From NCBI GenBank assembly GCA_951217055.1, contig OX578282.1, positions 47,736,329 through 47,800,328 on the forward strand: a DNA stretch of 64,000 nt, given 5' to 3'. Each line of letters starts with the position of its first letter. Positions within the stretch are counted from its first letter, which is position 1. Below, one piece after another: positions 1 to 12,230 of the stretch. A model generated the notes under the pieces. It was not told the DNA's origin. It searched no databases and saw only the letters and a list, made by a program, of their open reading frames with translations. Origin of the DNA: Gerris lacustris (lineage: Eukaryota > Arthropoda > Insecta > Hemiptera > Gerridae). The translations under genes were made by a program, and so were the position numbers.

Positions 1-19
1 TATCAGCCGTTAAAATTCA

Positions 20-760
20 AAATGGCGCATAACTCATGTCACGTGAAAAAAAATATTTTTATAAAATTTTGAGTGGGGTTTCAAATGAAAGGTATTGAAG
101 AGTAGATTACAAATATATATACCACTTAGGGAGTGTTTAATTTTTGTAAAAATATAGAAAAATGTGCGGTCTGGTGGGCCATAGAAAAAATATTTTTCTG
201 GGAATCCAAGATGGCGGATAATTCATGTCCTTCAAAAACAAAATATTTTTTTAAAATTTTGTGTGGGGTATCAAATGAAAGGTATTGAAGAGTAGATTAC
301 AAAAATATAAAAACATTTTTAATTTTTTTTTTTTTTTTGTATTTATAAATCGAAATATCCAAAAATACAAATGTCCCCCCACCAACAACCTTATAACGGC
401 TAATCTTGAAATTTTGAAATAATTCACGCTTATACCCTATGGTGGACTGATGAATATTTCCGGAAAAAATTAATGTACCTTTTCGTTATTACCGATAAAA
501 ACCATTGAGACCCCTTGGAGGATTGAACCAGGAACCTCTTCCTCTGTAACACGTGAAAATTGTTTAATTTTCTACAGTTACTAGAAGTATAAAAAATATG
601 CCAAGCGGTCTGCTGGACCATAGGAAAAATTAGAATAGCCATTTTAATTGATTAACTGGGAATCCAATATAGCGGATAATTCCCACCACAAAAATAGAAT
701 ATTTTTTTGAAATTTTGTATGGGGTAACAAATTAAAGGTATTAAAAGTAGATTAAAAAAA
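20..760 (+). repeat. Three copies of dispersed repeat R3
   Basis: Three related blocks start near 20, 205 and 660. Each runs from an 'aatggcggataa'-like word through an A/T run to a (T)GGGGTATCAAATGAAAGG-like word and then 'agtagattacaaa'. Related copies sit near 7565, 7780, 28765, 29035 and 31770, so this is a dispersed family. Between the blocks, 380-545 holds a 'taccgataaaaaacca' stretch followed by a reversed tRNA B-box-like word at about 519-534, seen again near 29300-29350. No protein is supported; an antisense open frame at 430-642 has no recognisable content. Confidence 0.75.
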
Positions 761-829
761 TTCCACGCCTTTTACCAAAAAGCCGTCTCCCCCCCCCCCC
801 CTCCTTAATATAACTAGTTTTATGTTAAG

Positions 830-2925
830 GATACCAACGAAACCCTTTTTACGTGAGACTTCACGAACAAACTATTTTTTTTATTTTTTTTTTTTAGTTT
901 GTTCTGTTTGTGAACAAACTTTTGAACATTTTTGTATTACAATGATTCTTGTTGGTGTGGTCTAAGCTTTGGAAAAAAAATCGTAGTACGGCTATTTATA
1001 GCTATCTTTATCTTTTAACTAAACCTTTCCTATCAAGTTAATTGGTTTATTATTGGTTAGAGGTGGTTCTTTTCTATAATAGTCTTAATTTTGTATTATT
1101 TATGTTTCATTTCTTTATAATAATTAAAACGGTTGTTTTTTCCTTTTATTATGTACATGAACAAAGGAACAGAAACAGAATGCATATTTCGATAGAGATT
1201 ATCCGAGGCAAGAGACGATATAAAGTTTTTAATTAAATCTTCAACAGTTGTTCGTGCAGAATACGGGAACATTACCCTTTATACTGTTATAGACACACGT
1301 CGTAAACATAATTTATTCAAAAGATTTTAATGAATCTCTAGAGAGTTAATACAGAAGTAAAAAGAAAGAAACTTAAAGAACAATCAAATAAAAGAAAATT
1401 AAATTATTTTAACTTATTACTTTGCTCTACTTTATTGTAAAATAAAGTATTCTATTGCCAAAATAGAATTAAATGAAACGAAAACACTGAAATGTTTAGC
1501 ACCGTTTTAGTGAGACAAAAGATCACAGTTGAAGAAAAAAAAGTTAAAATAGATTTAACTTAAAGTAAACTCAGTGATAAAGACACAAAAAATGAGAAAA
1601 TAGCTACTAATTGGTTTTGTGTTTGGATTTAATTTATTAAGAAAAACACCATTTCAAGCGTCAATCCAATCGCTATTTCTCCTGAGCATCAATATTGCTT
1701 TAATCGAATTGATTTGTCAACTATTTCTAATAGTTTTCACTCTCTTTGCCTCTATATTCTCGACTAGTATTATAATCCTACTTTTCCTCCTACAATTAAC
1801 TAAAAGAATAATAGCAATGGTAGACTACTTAAGTTCCAAGATGTATCGATTTTTCGGATGTAAAAACATATTACAATGAGATCCATAAAATTTCAGTACA
1901 GAAAATTGTTAGAGTCGGGTATAGAAGATTCAAAAGGTTTATTTCAGACTATTATAATAGGTGACTTTTAAGACAAGTGTAAAAATACTTTACGTTTATG
2001 GTTCACCACATACACACACACACAATATTATGTATATATAATAAATTAATGTAAACTTCTTTTAGAGCTCAGCGCGCCTTGTGTTTGAGGTGCCCATTAT
2101 CGATTCCAAATGTGACCTCTAGTAAATTCCCTCAGAATCAGAATACATTAGTTAATTGTAAATTCATTAGACTTTACAGTGATCAAGGCCTAAGAAAAGA
2201 AACTAAAACCGCTTTTGTTCTAGTTTAAACTCGGTATATTTTGAATCATAGAAGGGCGATATTTTTCATTTAGGGGTGATTTGAAGTAACTCTGAAATAG
2301 CTGACAATAATGTCATTGCCAAAAACATCATTGCCGTGATTGTATTTGTGACATAAATTATTTTCTGCTTTTAATTATCCACAGTTTATTTATAAAAGGA
2401 GTTATTTCTTTTATTATTTTTCCCGGTTTGACGAGGAAAAAGCACTATTATTTCCAACTTACTTATCTTCACTTTCACCAAGGGCGTATTTTTGATTATA
2501 TTTATTTTTGCTTGATTTGCTTTTCCAAAATGACCCTATACTATGAGATATAATGAATGATCGATAAGGCTTTAATGATGTCATAGCTTGATGGCTGGAA
2601 ATCCGAGGGGATTTAGAGATCATGTTCAGCCTTTACAAGTCCTGTCAGTAAAGCTCTAAAGGACACAAGAGCCCAGACTGGTTCCTACGGTACGTTTTAA
2701 TGAACTTAATTTACCGGGCTCTGGCACTATAATGCGCAACCATGATTTTGCAGAGCCCTCTCCCTTAAATCGCGTCCAGGACTAACAACCCCCTACACCA
2801 CTACACCCATGTCGCCTTCTACCCTTTTCATTATAAACACTGACAGAGTGAAAACTGTTTCTCTGCTTGACAGCATAGCACAAATGTGACGTAAATTACA
2901 ACCAAGTGACAAAGTGCGAACCCCC
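830..2925. other. AT-rich stretch without recognised gene
   Basis: I see no gene, RNA or clear repeat copy here. Two short open frames (1042-1236 and 1619-1879, plus strand) begin at non-ATG codons. The second is hydrophobic, as AT-rich DNA tends to encode by chance, and matches no family I know. A short (CA)n-type run lies near 2008-2024. Confidence 0.5.
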
Positions 2926-3300
2926 TTTTTAATATTCATAGGCAAAACGAGGACCCTTATACATTTCTTGGCTCATCTCAAGGAGCTTATTCCAAAAAAA
3001 CCAACATAAAAATTTGAAACTTTGCATTTATGTAAGTGCAATAACAATAACCTAATCACTGGAATATTATAGGGAAGCTTAAAAAATCAAGGGTTGAAGT
3101 TTAAGGTGATGACATTATTCTTTCGGAAATTCGTCATTTGGGGTGTTAAATGGAAGAGGAAGACGCCTTGAGTACATACTTTAAAATGGCCGCCATTTTG
3201 ATATAATTTGGCCGATTAAGCTTCCTAATGATCAATTCTATTTGTCCTTAAATTGCATTCGGACCCTTTGTGTGTGCTAAATGCACTTAGTTGGCTAATT
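2926..3300 (+). repeat. Diverged copy of the GGTCCGTAGGCAA-type TIR repeat
   Basis: The left side reads 'ataggcaaaacgaggaccctt' and the right side 'cggaccctttgtgtgtgct'. This is the same order of words as in the better copy at 31550-32255. An AAAATGG-CCG-CCATTTT inverted word lies inside at about 3182-3198. No coding sequence is visible. Assignment rests on word order and resemblance to the second copy only. Confidence 0.5.
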
Positions 3301-3568
3301 TATTTTTAATATATCTTGCACCTTGCGCGCAAGCATCAATGATAGGATTTAAATGCACAATGTAAATTGTTGTATCCAAGAGTTTTATTTAGTTTTTAGT
3401 TAACCCTTATACATTAGCCAATTACATTAATGTTGATTTTATACAAGAATCTATATTTATTGAATAGAAATTTTATTGACCCTTATAGTTAAAGTCTGAA
3501 TTCTAAGTCAAAATTAATATGAAATAATTCATATAATGAGATATTATAGTGAAATTTTCATCGATTAT

Positions 3569-4775
3569 AATAATAGTTCAGTTCAAATGACGTTGTTAAA
3601 AATAAACACCTTCTTCACTTTGTATCACTTTGTATCACTTATATTGTTTTTTTATGGATTTCTTTAGGTGTAGAATAAATACAATCAAAACATGTTGATT
3701 TTCATTTATATTTCAGAATAAAAAACGTTTCGACCCTTCTCTGCGTTTTTAAGGTCATTTTCAATCACATTGTTTTCTAAAAATGAAATATATTAGTAAT
3801 AATTAATCAAAAACCTTTCTTATAATATATTTTACACAAAAACTATTAGTTATAAAAAATAAAATTTAAATGTTTATTCTGAATTCTGACTTTTATGAAA
3901 AACCTAATACATAATAACAATTTATTAATATTTTACTTACATTTCCAAGGTACATTTGGTGTGAAATTTAAAATTCCTCAAAGAGAGTTTGTCATGATAA
4001 AATTAATAAAGTACTTTAAATTTAATGTTCAGTACCAGTCAATACGGGGGCCTGGGTGGCTCGGAGGCTAGAGCGCTTGCCTTGCGATAAGGCAAGTTAA
4101 GCAGCATCGAGCCGGTTCAGATGGTTACCGCAGCTCTGGGTTCGATTCCCGGACCAGGCCCCCCGCTCAATGTTCACCCAGCATTGTTTAAATAAATGGG
4201 TAGCTGCTCGAAAGAGTAGCACCACCAGGTTTCGGCCTGGAAACCATGATATACACTCTCTGTTCGATTCACACCGAAAGAGAGTCATGGTTAATGACCA
4301 GACACTTCACTCTAATGTGAAGAAGTTAGGTTTCTAACTCGGGTTTGTTCAATGGGCCCACCTAAGTGGCCTATGGCTTCGGGCGTAAAAGCCCCCCGGA
4401 ATAAAAAAACAAAAAAAAACAGTCAATACTAAAATATTTAAAAAAATTAAAATAAATAACAATTTAACACTATTATATCACATTTTGATGAAATGGTAAA
4501 AATACTATTACAATAAATTACTTCTGGTGCCTATTGAAATTTACAACAGATTTTTCATCGAGAACGTTTCAGTCAAATTTGTGGCTTAACTATCATTAAG
4601 ATATCATATATTTGTTTATATTAGAAAACAATGTGATTGAAAATGACCTTAAAAACGCAGAGAAGGGTCGAAACGTTTTTTATTCTGAAATATAAATGAA
4701 AATCAACATGTTTTGATTGTATTTATTCTACACCTAAAGAAATCCATAAAAAAACAATATAAATAATAGTTCAGT
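3569..4775. mobile_element. Penelope-like inverted-repeat element with 14-bp flanking duplication
   Basis: Two 140-bp arms, 3641-3780 and 4621-4760, are near-perfect inverted copies. Outside them AATAATAGTTCAGT occurs at 3569-3582 and again at 4762-4775, as expected of a target-site duplication. The left side carries an extra tail of about 58 bp (3583-3640) with a doubled TTTGTATCAC word; the right side does not. Inverted terminal repeats, a one-sided tail and a variable-length duplication are features known from Penelope-like retroelements. The arms contain a GACC...GGTCGAAAC stem motif also found in other copies here. No reverse transcriptase remains, so this is a non-autonomous or decayed copy. 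Class assignment is inference. The middle is interrupted by a SINE (4046-4419). Confidence 0.65.
4046..4419 (+). mobile_element. tRNA-derived SINE with 10-bp target-site duplication
   Basis: Perfect CAGTCAATAC lies on both sides (4036-4045 and 4420-4429). The head folds like a tRNA: acceptor-like GGGGCCTGG (4047-4055) pairs with CCAGGCCCC (4154-4162), an A box TGGCTCGGAGG sits at 4057-4067, and a perfect B box GGTTCGATTCC at 4139-4149. An anticodon-like hairpin CTTGCCT/AGGCAAG and an extended insert lie between the boxes. A body of about 250 bp follows, then an A-rich tail (about 4403-4419). RNA polymerase III transcription is inferred from the boxes. It contains no protein. It lies inside the Penelope-like element at 3569-4775 and so is younger than it. 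Confidence 0.88.
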
Positions 4776-5245
4776 AGAGGTTTCTTTAAATTATTAGGTT
4801 TATACATTCCCTTTATCTACTATAAATTACCTACAGTAACTACTGTTGATAAGGACGATAAAGGACCCTAGGCGAGCTAATACACCACTTAACAAATCTA
4901 AGAAGATGGTCCATTATTAGATTAGTACGAATGGATTTTCATTATTCTCCAAAAGCTATTCTATTCTCACTTTTGTCCATCGACTTTTTATCCATAACTA
5001 ATAAATATAAGAGTATATTGATAGTCTGTTTGATCGAAACATTACTACGTTATTTTTCCACGTCCTCGATGCGACTATCAGTAAGAAGCAAGTCTTACTA
5101 CTCTCGAATTCGAACTAGATATATTTAGGATGTATAGTGTAAAGGGTTTCGGGCAAGTGCGTTTGATCTCCTAAATAACATCACTGTAGGGAAAATAGTT
5201 ATTTCGTTCTCTACTCTAGTTACTCATTGTTCGATTTATCTTTTT
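4776..5245. other. Unannotated AT-rich DNA
   Basis: Nothing recognisable. A plus-strand open frame at 4931-5128 is short and has no motif. Confidence 0.4.
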
Positions 5246-5805
5246 GCTTCCGAAATTACCAAAGGTAACAAAAGCTATGTGATTGTCCTGAAAAACGAAA
5301 AATGTTTAGGTCTTCGATTTAAAAAATTCCAAGAAAGAAATCTGTTTCAACCATCAGGGACCATTATTGGTTCTGTGTCGTCCAACATATCTTAAAACTA
5401 TTTGTTCAATTTTATTGATATTTAGATGGTAGGACATAAATAGCCCATTGTCGGTCCCATATACATTTCAACCTTCTGCGCACATTTGTTTCTCCTCCAC
5501 ATGCGCACAAATATATATTTATTTACAGTTATATCTTCAATAGTTCTCATCTGATTTTTATAAAATTTGGATGGTTTGTCAAAAGTTGTCCGGAGATAAC
5601 CCCTGATTAATTTCAACTGTCTGCGCTTTTTAAATATTGCTAAATTGATACTTTAATTCATGAAAAAACTCAAAACAGTTTTAGCAGATTTAAAAAAAAC
5701 AGGAGAAAAATTAAATAAATTTGACAATAATGTTACAACCCATAAAATTATAATACAAACGGATGCGAGGAAGCTATGTGCCTCAATAATTGGCAGACAA
5801 TATTC
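5246..5805 (+). mobile_element. Near-complete copy of repeat family R1
   Basis: This is the best uninterrupted copy of the commonest family in the window. It starts with GCTTCCG, a TTACC-aaa-GGTAA hairpin arm and AAGCTATGTG, then runs through an 'aagaaagaaatctgtttcaaccatcaggg' stretch (about 5330-5360), 'cccattgtcggtcccatata', 'tttgtttctcctccacatgcg', 'tgatttttataaaatttgga' and 'gctaaattgatactttaatt'. It ends with GCGAGGAAGCTATGTG and AATTGGCAGA. The word AAGCTATGTG is present near both ends in the same orientation. No coding potential is seen. The class is unknown; it could be a non-autonomous DNA element or a short retroposon. No clear target duplication was found for this copy. Confidence 0.75.
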
Positions 5806-6574
5806 AGATGAATTAATTTTATTTACCATTATATAAAATTAAATTATTTATTAAAAAAAAAAATTGTATTACCCCCCATTAAAAAACTAGCGATTCTTTC
5901 TTTTAAAACTTTTGATACTTGTCTATAGTTTCCAAAATATTTTAGTTTAAACTTTTTAACTTAAGCCTTGTTTAGTGACTATAATATTAAATAAGATATC
6001 GGAGATGTAAAGTTTTTCAACCTTTAGAAAGACTTTTAACTCTCCAGATTTGTTTTTATAAAACTTCAAGTCTTTACTTAGATCGATGATGGAACAACTG
6101 AGAAAGTCGTTAAGGTTACTTGTTTTCTTCTTGAGTTTAGAGGAAAAATCCATTTATCTTAAAAAATAATATTTAAGCTCAAAACAACTTCATAAACCCT
6201 TTAGGGCAAATTTGAAAAGTTTATTGAAAAATGTTGACTAATTTAGTTGCTAAAACATCGGTGAATTTCAACAAATCAAATCATAATAAAAGAAATTGGA
6301 GTTTGTCATCCAAACTCTGAAAAGAAAATGAAGGTATTTATAAATCTAGTGAGGCAGAGAAAACTATGTCAAACCTTAATATTAACAAATTAAAAATGAA
6401 GAAAGAAATCTCTGATGATACCTAGTAGCTTACAAGTTTAAACTAACTTGTAAGCTACCTAGATTCTATCCCTTCCCCTTATTTCTATACCCCCTCCCCT
6501 TTGATAAGATAATTTGCTAATATCCCAAATTAGTAATTCATTCCGACTACTGAAGAAAAATCCATTTTACCCCC
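5806..6574. other. AT-rich DNA with one strong hairpin
   Basis: No gene. GTAGCTTACAAGTT (6425-6438) and AACTTGTAAGCTAC (6445-6458) form a perfect 14-bp stem with a 6-base loop. It may be a remnant foldback end; nothing else is visible around it. Confidence 0.6.
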
Positions 6575-6647
6575 CTCCGGTTAAGCAGATTTTGCTGTAC
6601 GTTGATTCTATGTCAGTCAATCAGGACTTTGCCGCTTATATTATAGA
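6575..6647 (+). repeat. Truncated tail of family R2
   Basis: The stretch from 'ggttaagcagattttgctgt' through 'tcagtcaatcagg' to 'cttatattatag' matches the tail at 8505-8586. It abuts the head of the next R2 copy at 6648, giving a tail-to-head junction. Confidence 0.65.
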
Positions 6648-8586
6648 CTAGCTGAATACCCGTGCTTCGCTACGGGGTGTTTTATTTTCAAACAAAACGG
6701 GGTTGAAATATCCAATAACAATGTTTACCTACATGAAATAAAGAATAAATATTAACGGTGTTACTTGTTGTTTTTCAAAAATTACTGATTTCCCGGTTAT
6801 TTCAACCCCTCTTTTGCATAGAAACCATTCGACTTACAAAAAAATGGTAAAGAAATAATTTGTAGGTTATTTTCTCCTCTTTATTTTACTACTCTTCCAC
6901 TTTTTGCGTAAATAGCTTGCTTTGTAAGTTATAAGGCGAAATCCACTAAAAAAATAAAAGTAAAAAGTGGCTTTATGATGATTTCTCATATTTGCGTGTA
7001 AAATTTTTGTTGGACAACTTTAGATTCGTGTTCAGCACACCCAAAAACATAAAATTAACTGCCAGCGCAGTCTGGCCACCAACCGTTTACCCTTTAGCCT
7101 GTACCCTCCACCCGCCACCTCTTCCCAATATTTCAACTCCCATTTGCGTGAAAACCATTCGACGTACAAATAAATGTTATTGACATAAATTGTAGATTAT
7201 TTTCTCCTTTTTATTTTACTACTAGACCACTTTTTGCGTGAGTAGATTGCTTTGCAAGTTATAAGCTGAAAACCGATAAAAAACATTTTTTTTTGTAGTT
7301 TTTCGATGATTTCTCATATTTGCCGAAGGAAATTTTGTTGGACAACTTCAGATTCGTGTTCAGCACCCCAAAAAACATAAAGTAAACCACTAACAACAAT
7401 TACACCAGAACTTTCCACTTTGAGCTCTTTTCATGCACCATTTGACTGGACTATTATTTATTAAATTTTACTTATTCAACTATAATATACAATGTTACAA
7501 CATGGAGATAATAGTATAAACTGTTATTGCCAACATTATAACAATGTGGTAAACTCAAAAATGTTATATGTTTTTAAAGTTTCGAGTAGGTATCAAATGA
7601 AAGCTACTGAATCGTAAGTTACAAATATATATTTGCTTCTTTTAAATTTTGCATTCCTTATTGGTTAAATAAATCAAAATATACCCAAACAAAATCACCC
7701 CCCCCCCCCCAACCACTATATAACGGCTGGTCCTAAAATTTCGATATAATTCATAGTTATACCTTAATGTGGGGCAATGAAAATTCCTGTTTGAGTTGGA
7801 TATCAAATGAAAGCTTCTGAGGAGTAGGATACAAACGTATGTAAATATTCTTTTTTAAATTTTGCAAACCCCAACCACTATATATAACGCCTGGTCCAAA
7901 AATTTCGAAATAATTCATGGTTATACATTATGGTGCAGCGATGAAAATTTCCGAAAAAATGTAATTTATCTTGACGTTTTTACCGATAAAAAACAGGTGT
8001 AAATGTACATAACAACAATTACTGTACTCTTAAAGAGCTTTTAAACAATATGCATCATTAAAAGTATTCATTACTTTGACATTTGTACCCCGTACCCCTG
8101 TGCACCAACATTTTAACTTCATAATCTCATGTAGGCAGTGACCTTCCCCTTGTTTTGAAGGAAAGTGTGTAAATTCATCAAATTGGGATAAACTGTAGAT
8201 TTGTATAAAAGACACTCACAGACACTCTTCATTAATATAAGATAAAAGACACTCATAGAGACTCTCTTCATTTATAATATGTATAAGATGTAGTTATACA
8301 TATTTTACCATTTTACCCCCTCCTAAATGAAAATATGACAAAACTGTACATAACATCAATTACTGTACTTTTAAAGAGCTTTTTAACAATATGCATCATT
8401 AAAAGTATTCATTACTTTGACATTTGTACCATAAAAATTTCGCAAAATCCTTTCTTAGTGGATGCCTATGATATGAACCGAGTATATCCTCAAAATTTCA
8501 AGTCTCTCGGTTAAGCAGATTTTGCTGTGCGTTGATTCTATGTCAGTCAGTCAGTCAATCAGGACATTGCCACTTATATTATAGAT
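6648..8586 (+). repeat. Long copy of arthropod-type repeat R2 with internal duplication
   Basis: The head ACTAGCTGAATACCCG followed by a TTCGCTACGGGG word is a type of repeat start common in arthropod genomes. Two tandem internal units begin at about 6801 and 7132 (offset about 331); both contain 'ttcaac..cccttttgc', 'attttctcctctttatttta' and 'ggacaactttagattcgtgtt'-like text. R3 words appear at 7565-7870. A block at 8010-8215 ('attactgtactcttaaagag', 'agtattcattactttgac') recurs in part at 8345-8430. The tail is 'tcagtcagtcagtcaatcagg' and 'cttatattatag'. No reverse transcriptase is present. Class is uncertain; a non-LTR-type or composite non-autonomous element is possible. Confidence 0.6.
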
Positions 8587-9116
<530 letters not shown>

Positions 9117-9527
9117 CATACAGATACGTACAGAGAGAGAGAAAGATATATTCTATGTAATATAAATAAATGAAAGAAGGTGAAAAAGAAGAAAATAATA
9201 AAAGAGGTTGGAAGTTTCCATTCCATCTAATCCAGTTGAAGTGTCTGGAGAAGAAAAGCGCCCTACAGGACCGAACCATTTGCCAGAGTACCGGCGAGGA
9301 AACATCTTCTCTTACACCCTTGGAAAAAAGCGAAGATACACATTTTTCTAATTTTCCTTCACCGACAAAACTCCCTCTTAGATACAATCTTGACATCTTA
9401 CATCTATCAACTCTTAGCTTATAATAACCAACGTCTCTACTTTCTTCTTAACGAAAAACGATTAGTTTTATAGAAGATTTGATGGAGAAATAGGTGTGAT
9501 GTAAACTTTAAAATTAGTATAGTTTGT

Positions 9528-9528
<1 letters not shown>

Positions 9529-9591
<63 letters not shown>
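9529..9591. repeat. Poly(T) run
   Basis: An unbroken run of about 63 T. It may be the poly(A) tail of a minus-strand retroposon, but no body with flanking duplication could be identified next to it. Confidence 0.95.
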
Positions 9592-9595
<4 letters not shown>

Positions 9596-10141
9596 AGTAT
9601 TTTTAATATAACTGCTTCCGACATATACAGCACTTTTTAGATAAAAATTCGGTCGGAGAATTTTACATGTTTTAATTGAGGTAGTCCCTATTCTGCCGTT
9701 ATCTATGATATACACATATTTTTAATGTGTCTCTCTTTCATACATTTTTATACTCATGACCTTTATTCAAATGTGGATATTGGACATTTGATATGTAATC
9801 CATTATCTTTATTAAACAAACAACTTTTTTCCGAAAAAAATTCTGGGTTTTGCCCCTCTCGTATCTAATAAAGAAGTGCCTCTTCAAAATATTTTTTAAA
9901 AAAGTAGGATCGAAACCCTAAAAATAATAACTAACGCTACTACTTGCTAGAGAACATCAAAGCTAAAGTATTACTACTCTCATTAGTTAAATATTATATT
10001 GGAATAAGTTTTGGTTGAACTTTATTGAGTATTTAGCTAAAAGATTACTTACAAAAAGAAGTGAAATCACAACAAAGTCACTTCTCAGAAAATAACCCAA
10101 GTCTAAAAAAGTTTTGAGATCATAGGTTTAGTCAAGTCTCC
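9592..10141. other. Unannotated AT-rich DNA
   Basis: No gene, RNA or recognised repeat seen. Confidence 0.4.
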
Positions 10142-10360
10142 CCCTTGTCCGAGTAAGTTCTACTAGATCTAATCCATTCAGTACAAGTATAATACTATGA
10201 TGTTGTTTGTCTGTCCTCTCTCTCTATTCTCTGTGCCTCACAAACTAAAGGATTTTCTTTCCCAAATCATTACACGTTTCAATTTAAAAACATATTCTGA
10301 CCGTACAATTTATGCTGCACGAGAATACAAAATTGTATACGATACTTCATAAAATTTTAT
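10142..10360. repeat. Dispersed repeat shared with 19766-19960
   Basis: Words such as 'ttctactag', 'ccagtacaagta', 'gttgtttgtctg', 'cctctctct', 'tctctgt.cctcacaaa' and 'acacgttt.aat.aaa' occur in the same order in both blocks. They are diverged copies of one sequence of unknown class. Confidence 0.6.
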
Positions 10361-10978
10361 TTAAAAAAATATCTTAAAATAAACCTTAAGGAATGTAATA
10401 CATTTAATATTAGCAAACATTATTTTCCTGTTACATAATTGCCAAGTCAGAAAATGTTTTTAAACTAAAACGTGTAGTGAATTGCGAAAGAAAATGTTTA
10501 ATTTTTTGAGGGACAGAAAATAGAGAGGGGACTGACAAACAAAATCATTTACTTGCACTGGATGGATAGAATTTAACGTAAGAGATACGTAGATAACATA
10601 AGAGGGAGACTTGGATAAACGTTTTTACGGATAACGTTTTTGGTTTATTTTTTTACATGAGTGTTTTTGTTTGGATACATATATATATAAGAAAGTTTAT
10701 CGAAAAATAATAACATAAATAAAAAGTCACCCCTATCTTATTTCTGCTCTTTTTTTTGTTTATTCGTTATTATTTTTTCTATGATTATTTTTTAAGATTT
10801 AATATTAACGCTATGCTCCTTATGCGCTTGCTTATTAAGAGGAAAGATAGGGGTTGAAAAGTTAAAAAAGATAGAGTAGAAAATAGCTAGCTTGAAAAAA
10901 GTGCGTGGATATTAAAATTTTAGTCCTTTATTAAAATCTCTCCTTCTTGCATATTTCCCCATTTTTCTTACATTCTTG
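10361..10978. other. Unannotated AT-rich DNA
   Basis: Nothing recognisable between the dispersed repeat and the next (TA)n array. Confidence 0.4.
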
Positions 10979-10985
10979 ATATATA

Positions 10986-11078
<93 letters not shown>
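10979..11078. repeat. (TA)n microsatellite
   Basis: About 100 bp of TA dinucleotides, with one TTTA interruption near the left end. Confidence 0.97.
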
Positions 11079-11080
<2 letters not shown>

Positions 11081-12060
11081 TCCTTTCTTCACTTACCGAG
11101 TTGCTTCTGTGAATTTCCATTGCTTGAACAAAAGGACGATGGTGTGGGAAGGGGGTAAAAAGAAGTTAATAACATCAAATGCTTTCCTCCCGTCACACAA
11201 TGTCTAAAGAATAAAGGGAACCATAGGATAAAGAAAATAACCTAATCTTGTTACCAACATATACATAATACTGCATGTGTATTGTGTATACATGTTACTT
11301 CATTCTTACATGTTTGTGTTGGTGGTTTATTTAGTTCGGAACAATACTGTGTATTTATTAGCTAATTTATTTACTCACACAGACAAATACCAGTTTATAT
11401 AATGTCACAAATGTTCTTGTAGTGTGTATAGTAGTTGGTAAAACGTAAAATCCTTTCTAAATATTTCCTTATTACTCATAATTTTTAAAGATATTTTTAC
11501 TCACATACAAATGTTTATTTATATCTGCTTTGACTACGTATTGATTTATTAGTACGTATGTATTTATTCTAATCTTTACACTTATGTGTGTATAAATAAA
11601 AAAATCTGTGTAAATAAAAGTTAACTTAACTACCTGGCTTTTAGGAGGTTGTGTTTTAACTACCTGGCCGAGCTACAGGGAGTTATAACAGGGATTTATG
11701 GCATAACTCCCTGTAAATTCAGAGCAGCCAACTTAATTCTAGTAAAAAAAACTGTGTTTAAACGGATTTTACGAAGATTTAAGTTAGCAACACTGTCCAT
11801 TACAAATATGACTCGCAATCACCTGTTTTTAAATATTTCTTTGTTTTGTTTTAAAACGCTCCGTGTTTTGAGTAAATTTTCTGTTAAATGTGTTGTTTTT
11901 AGTTAAATATAAGTAAAGTTAAGTTGAAAATTGTTAATATTATATCTAACTATTCTTTTTGTTTTAAATAATATAAAAATATGGATTTTTTTGTTGAATA
12001 AAATAATTTAAAATTAAAATCTTTCCTTATTTTTTTCTCCCTTCTGGAGGAAAAATCTTG
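11079..12060. other. AT-rich DNA with a 13-bp hairpin
   Basis: TACAGGGAGTTAT (11674-11686) and ATAACTCCCTGTA (11703-11715) form a perfect stem with a 16-base loop. Just left of it 'ttaactacctggc' occurs twice (about 11627 and 11657). The open frame 11649-11906 overlaps this hairpin and has no recognised content. Confidence 0.55.
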
Positions 12061-12230
12061 TACGTACCTCAGAAGTAAAAATCACTTGCACCCTCGCGAT
12101 AATTAACTCCCTCGACTCCGCCTCGGGAGTGAACGTTATGGTTCCCTCGGCTTCGCCTCAGGAACCAACTTCGTCGCTCAGGGTGCAACCACTTAGTTTA
12201 CTCCCTTGGTGCGTAAATAACTATTAGGTA
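12061..12230. repeat. Compact three-way-junction palindrome
   Basis: An outer stem TTGCACCCT (12087-12095) / AGGGTGCAA (12180-12188) encloses two side hairpins: ACTCCC (12106-12111)/GGGAGT (12125-12130) and GGTTCC (12140-12145)/GGAACC (12161-12166). Each inner loop region carries a CCTCGgcttcgCCTC-like word. The block is much richer in GC than its surroundings, which suggests a transposed unit. Its function is unknown. Confidence 0.7.

Noticed and set aside
1619..1879. Hydrophobic 86-residue open frame
   Set aside because: Starts at a non-ATG codon and is Leu/Ile/Phe-rich as AT-rich DNA gives by chance. No motif or neighbouring exon signal.
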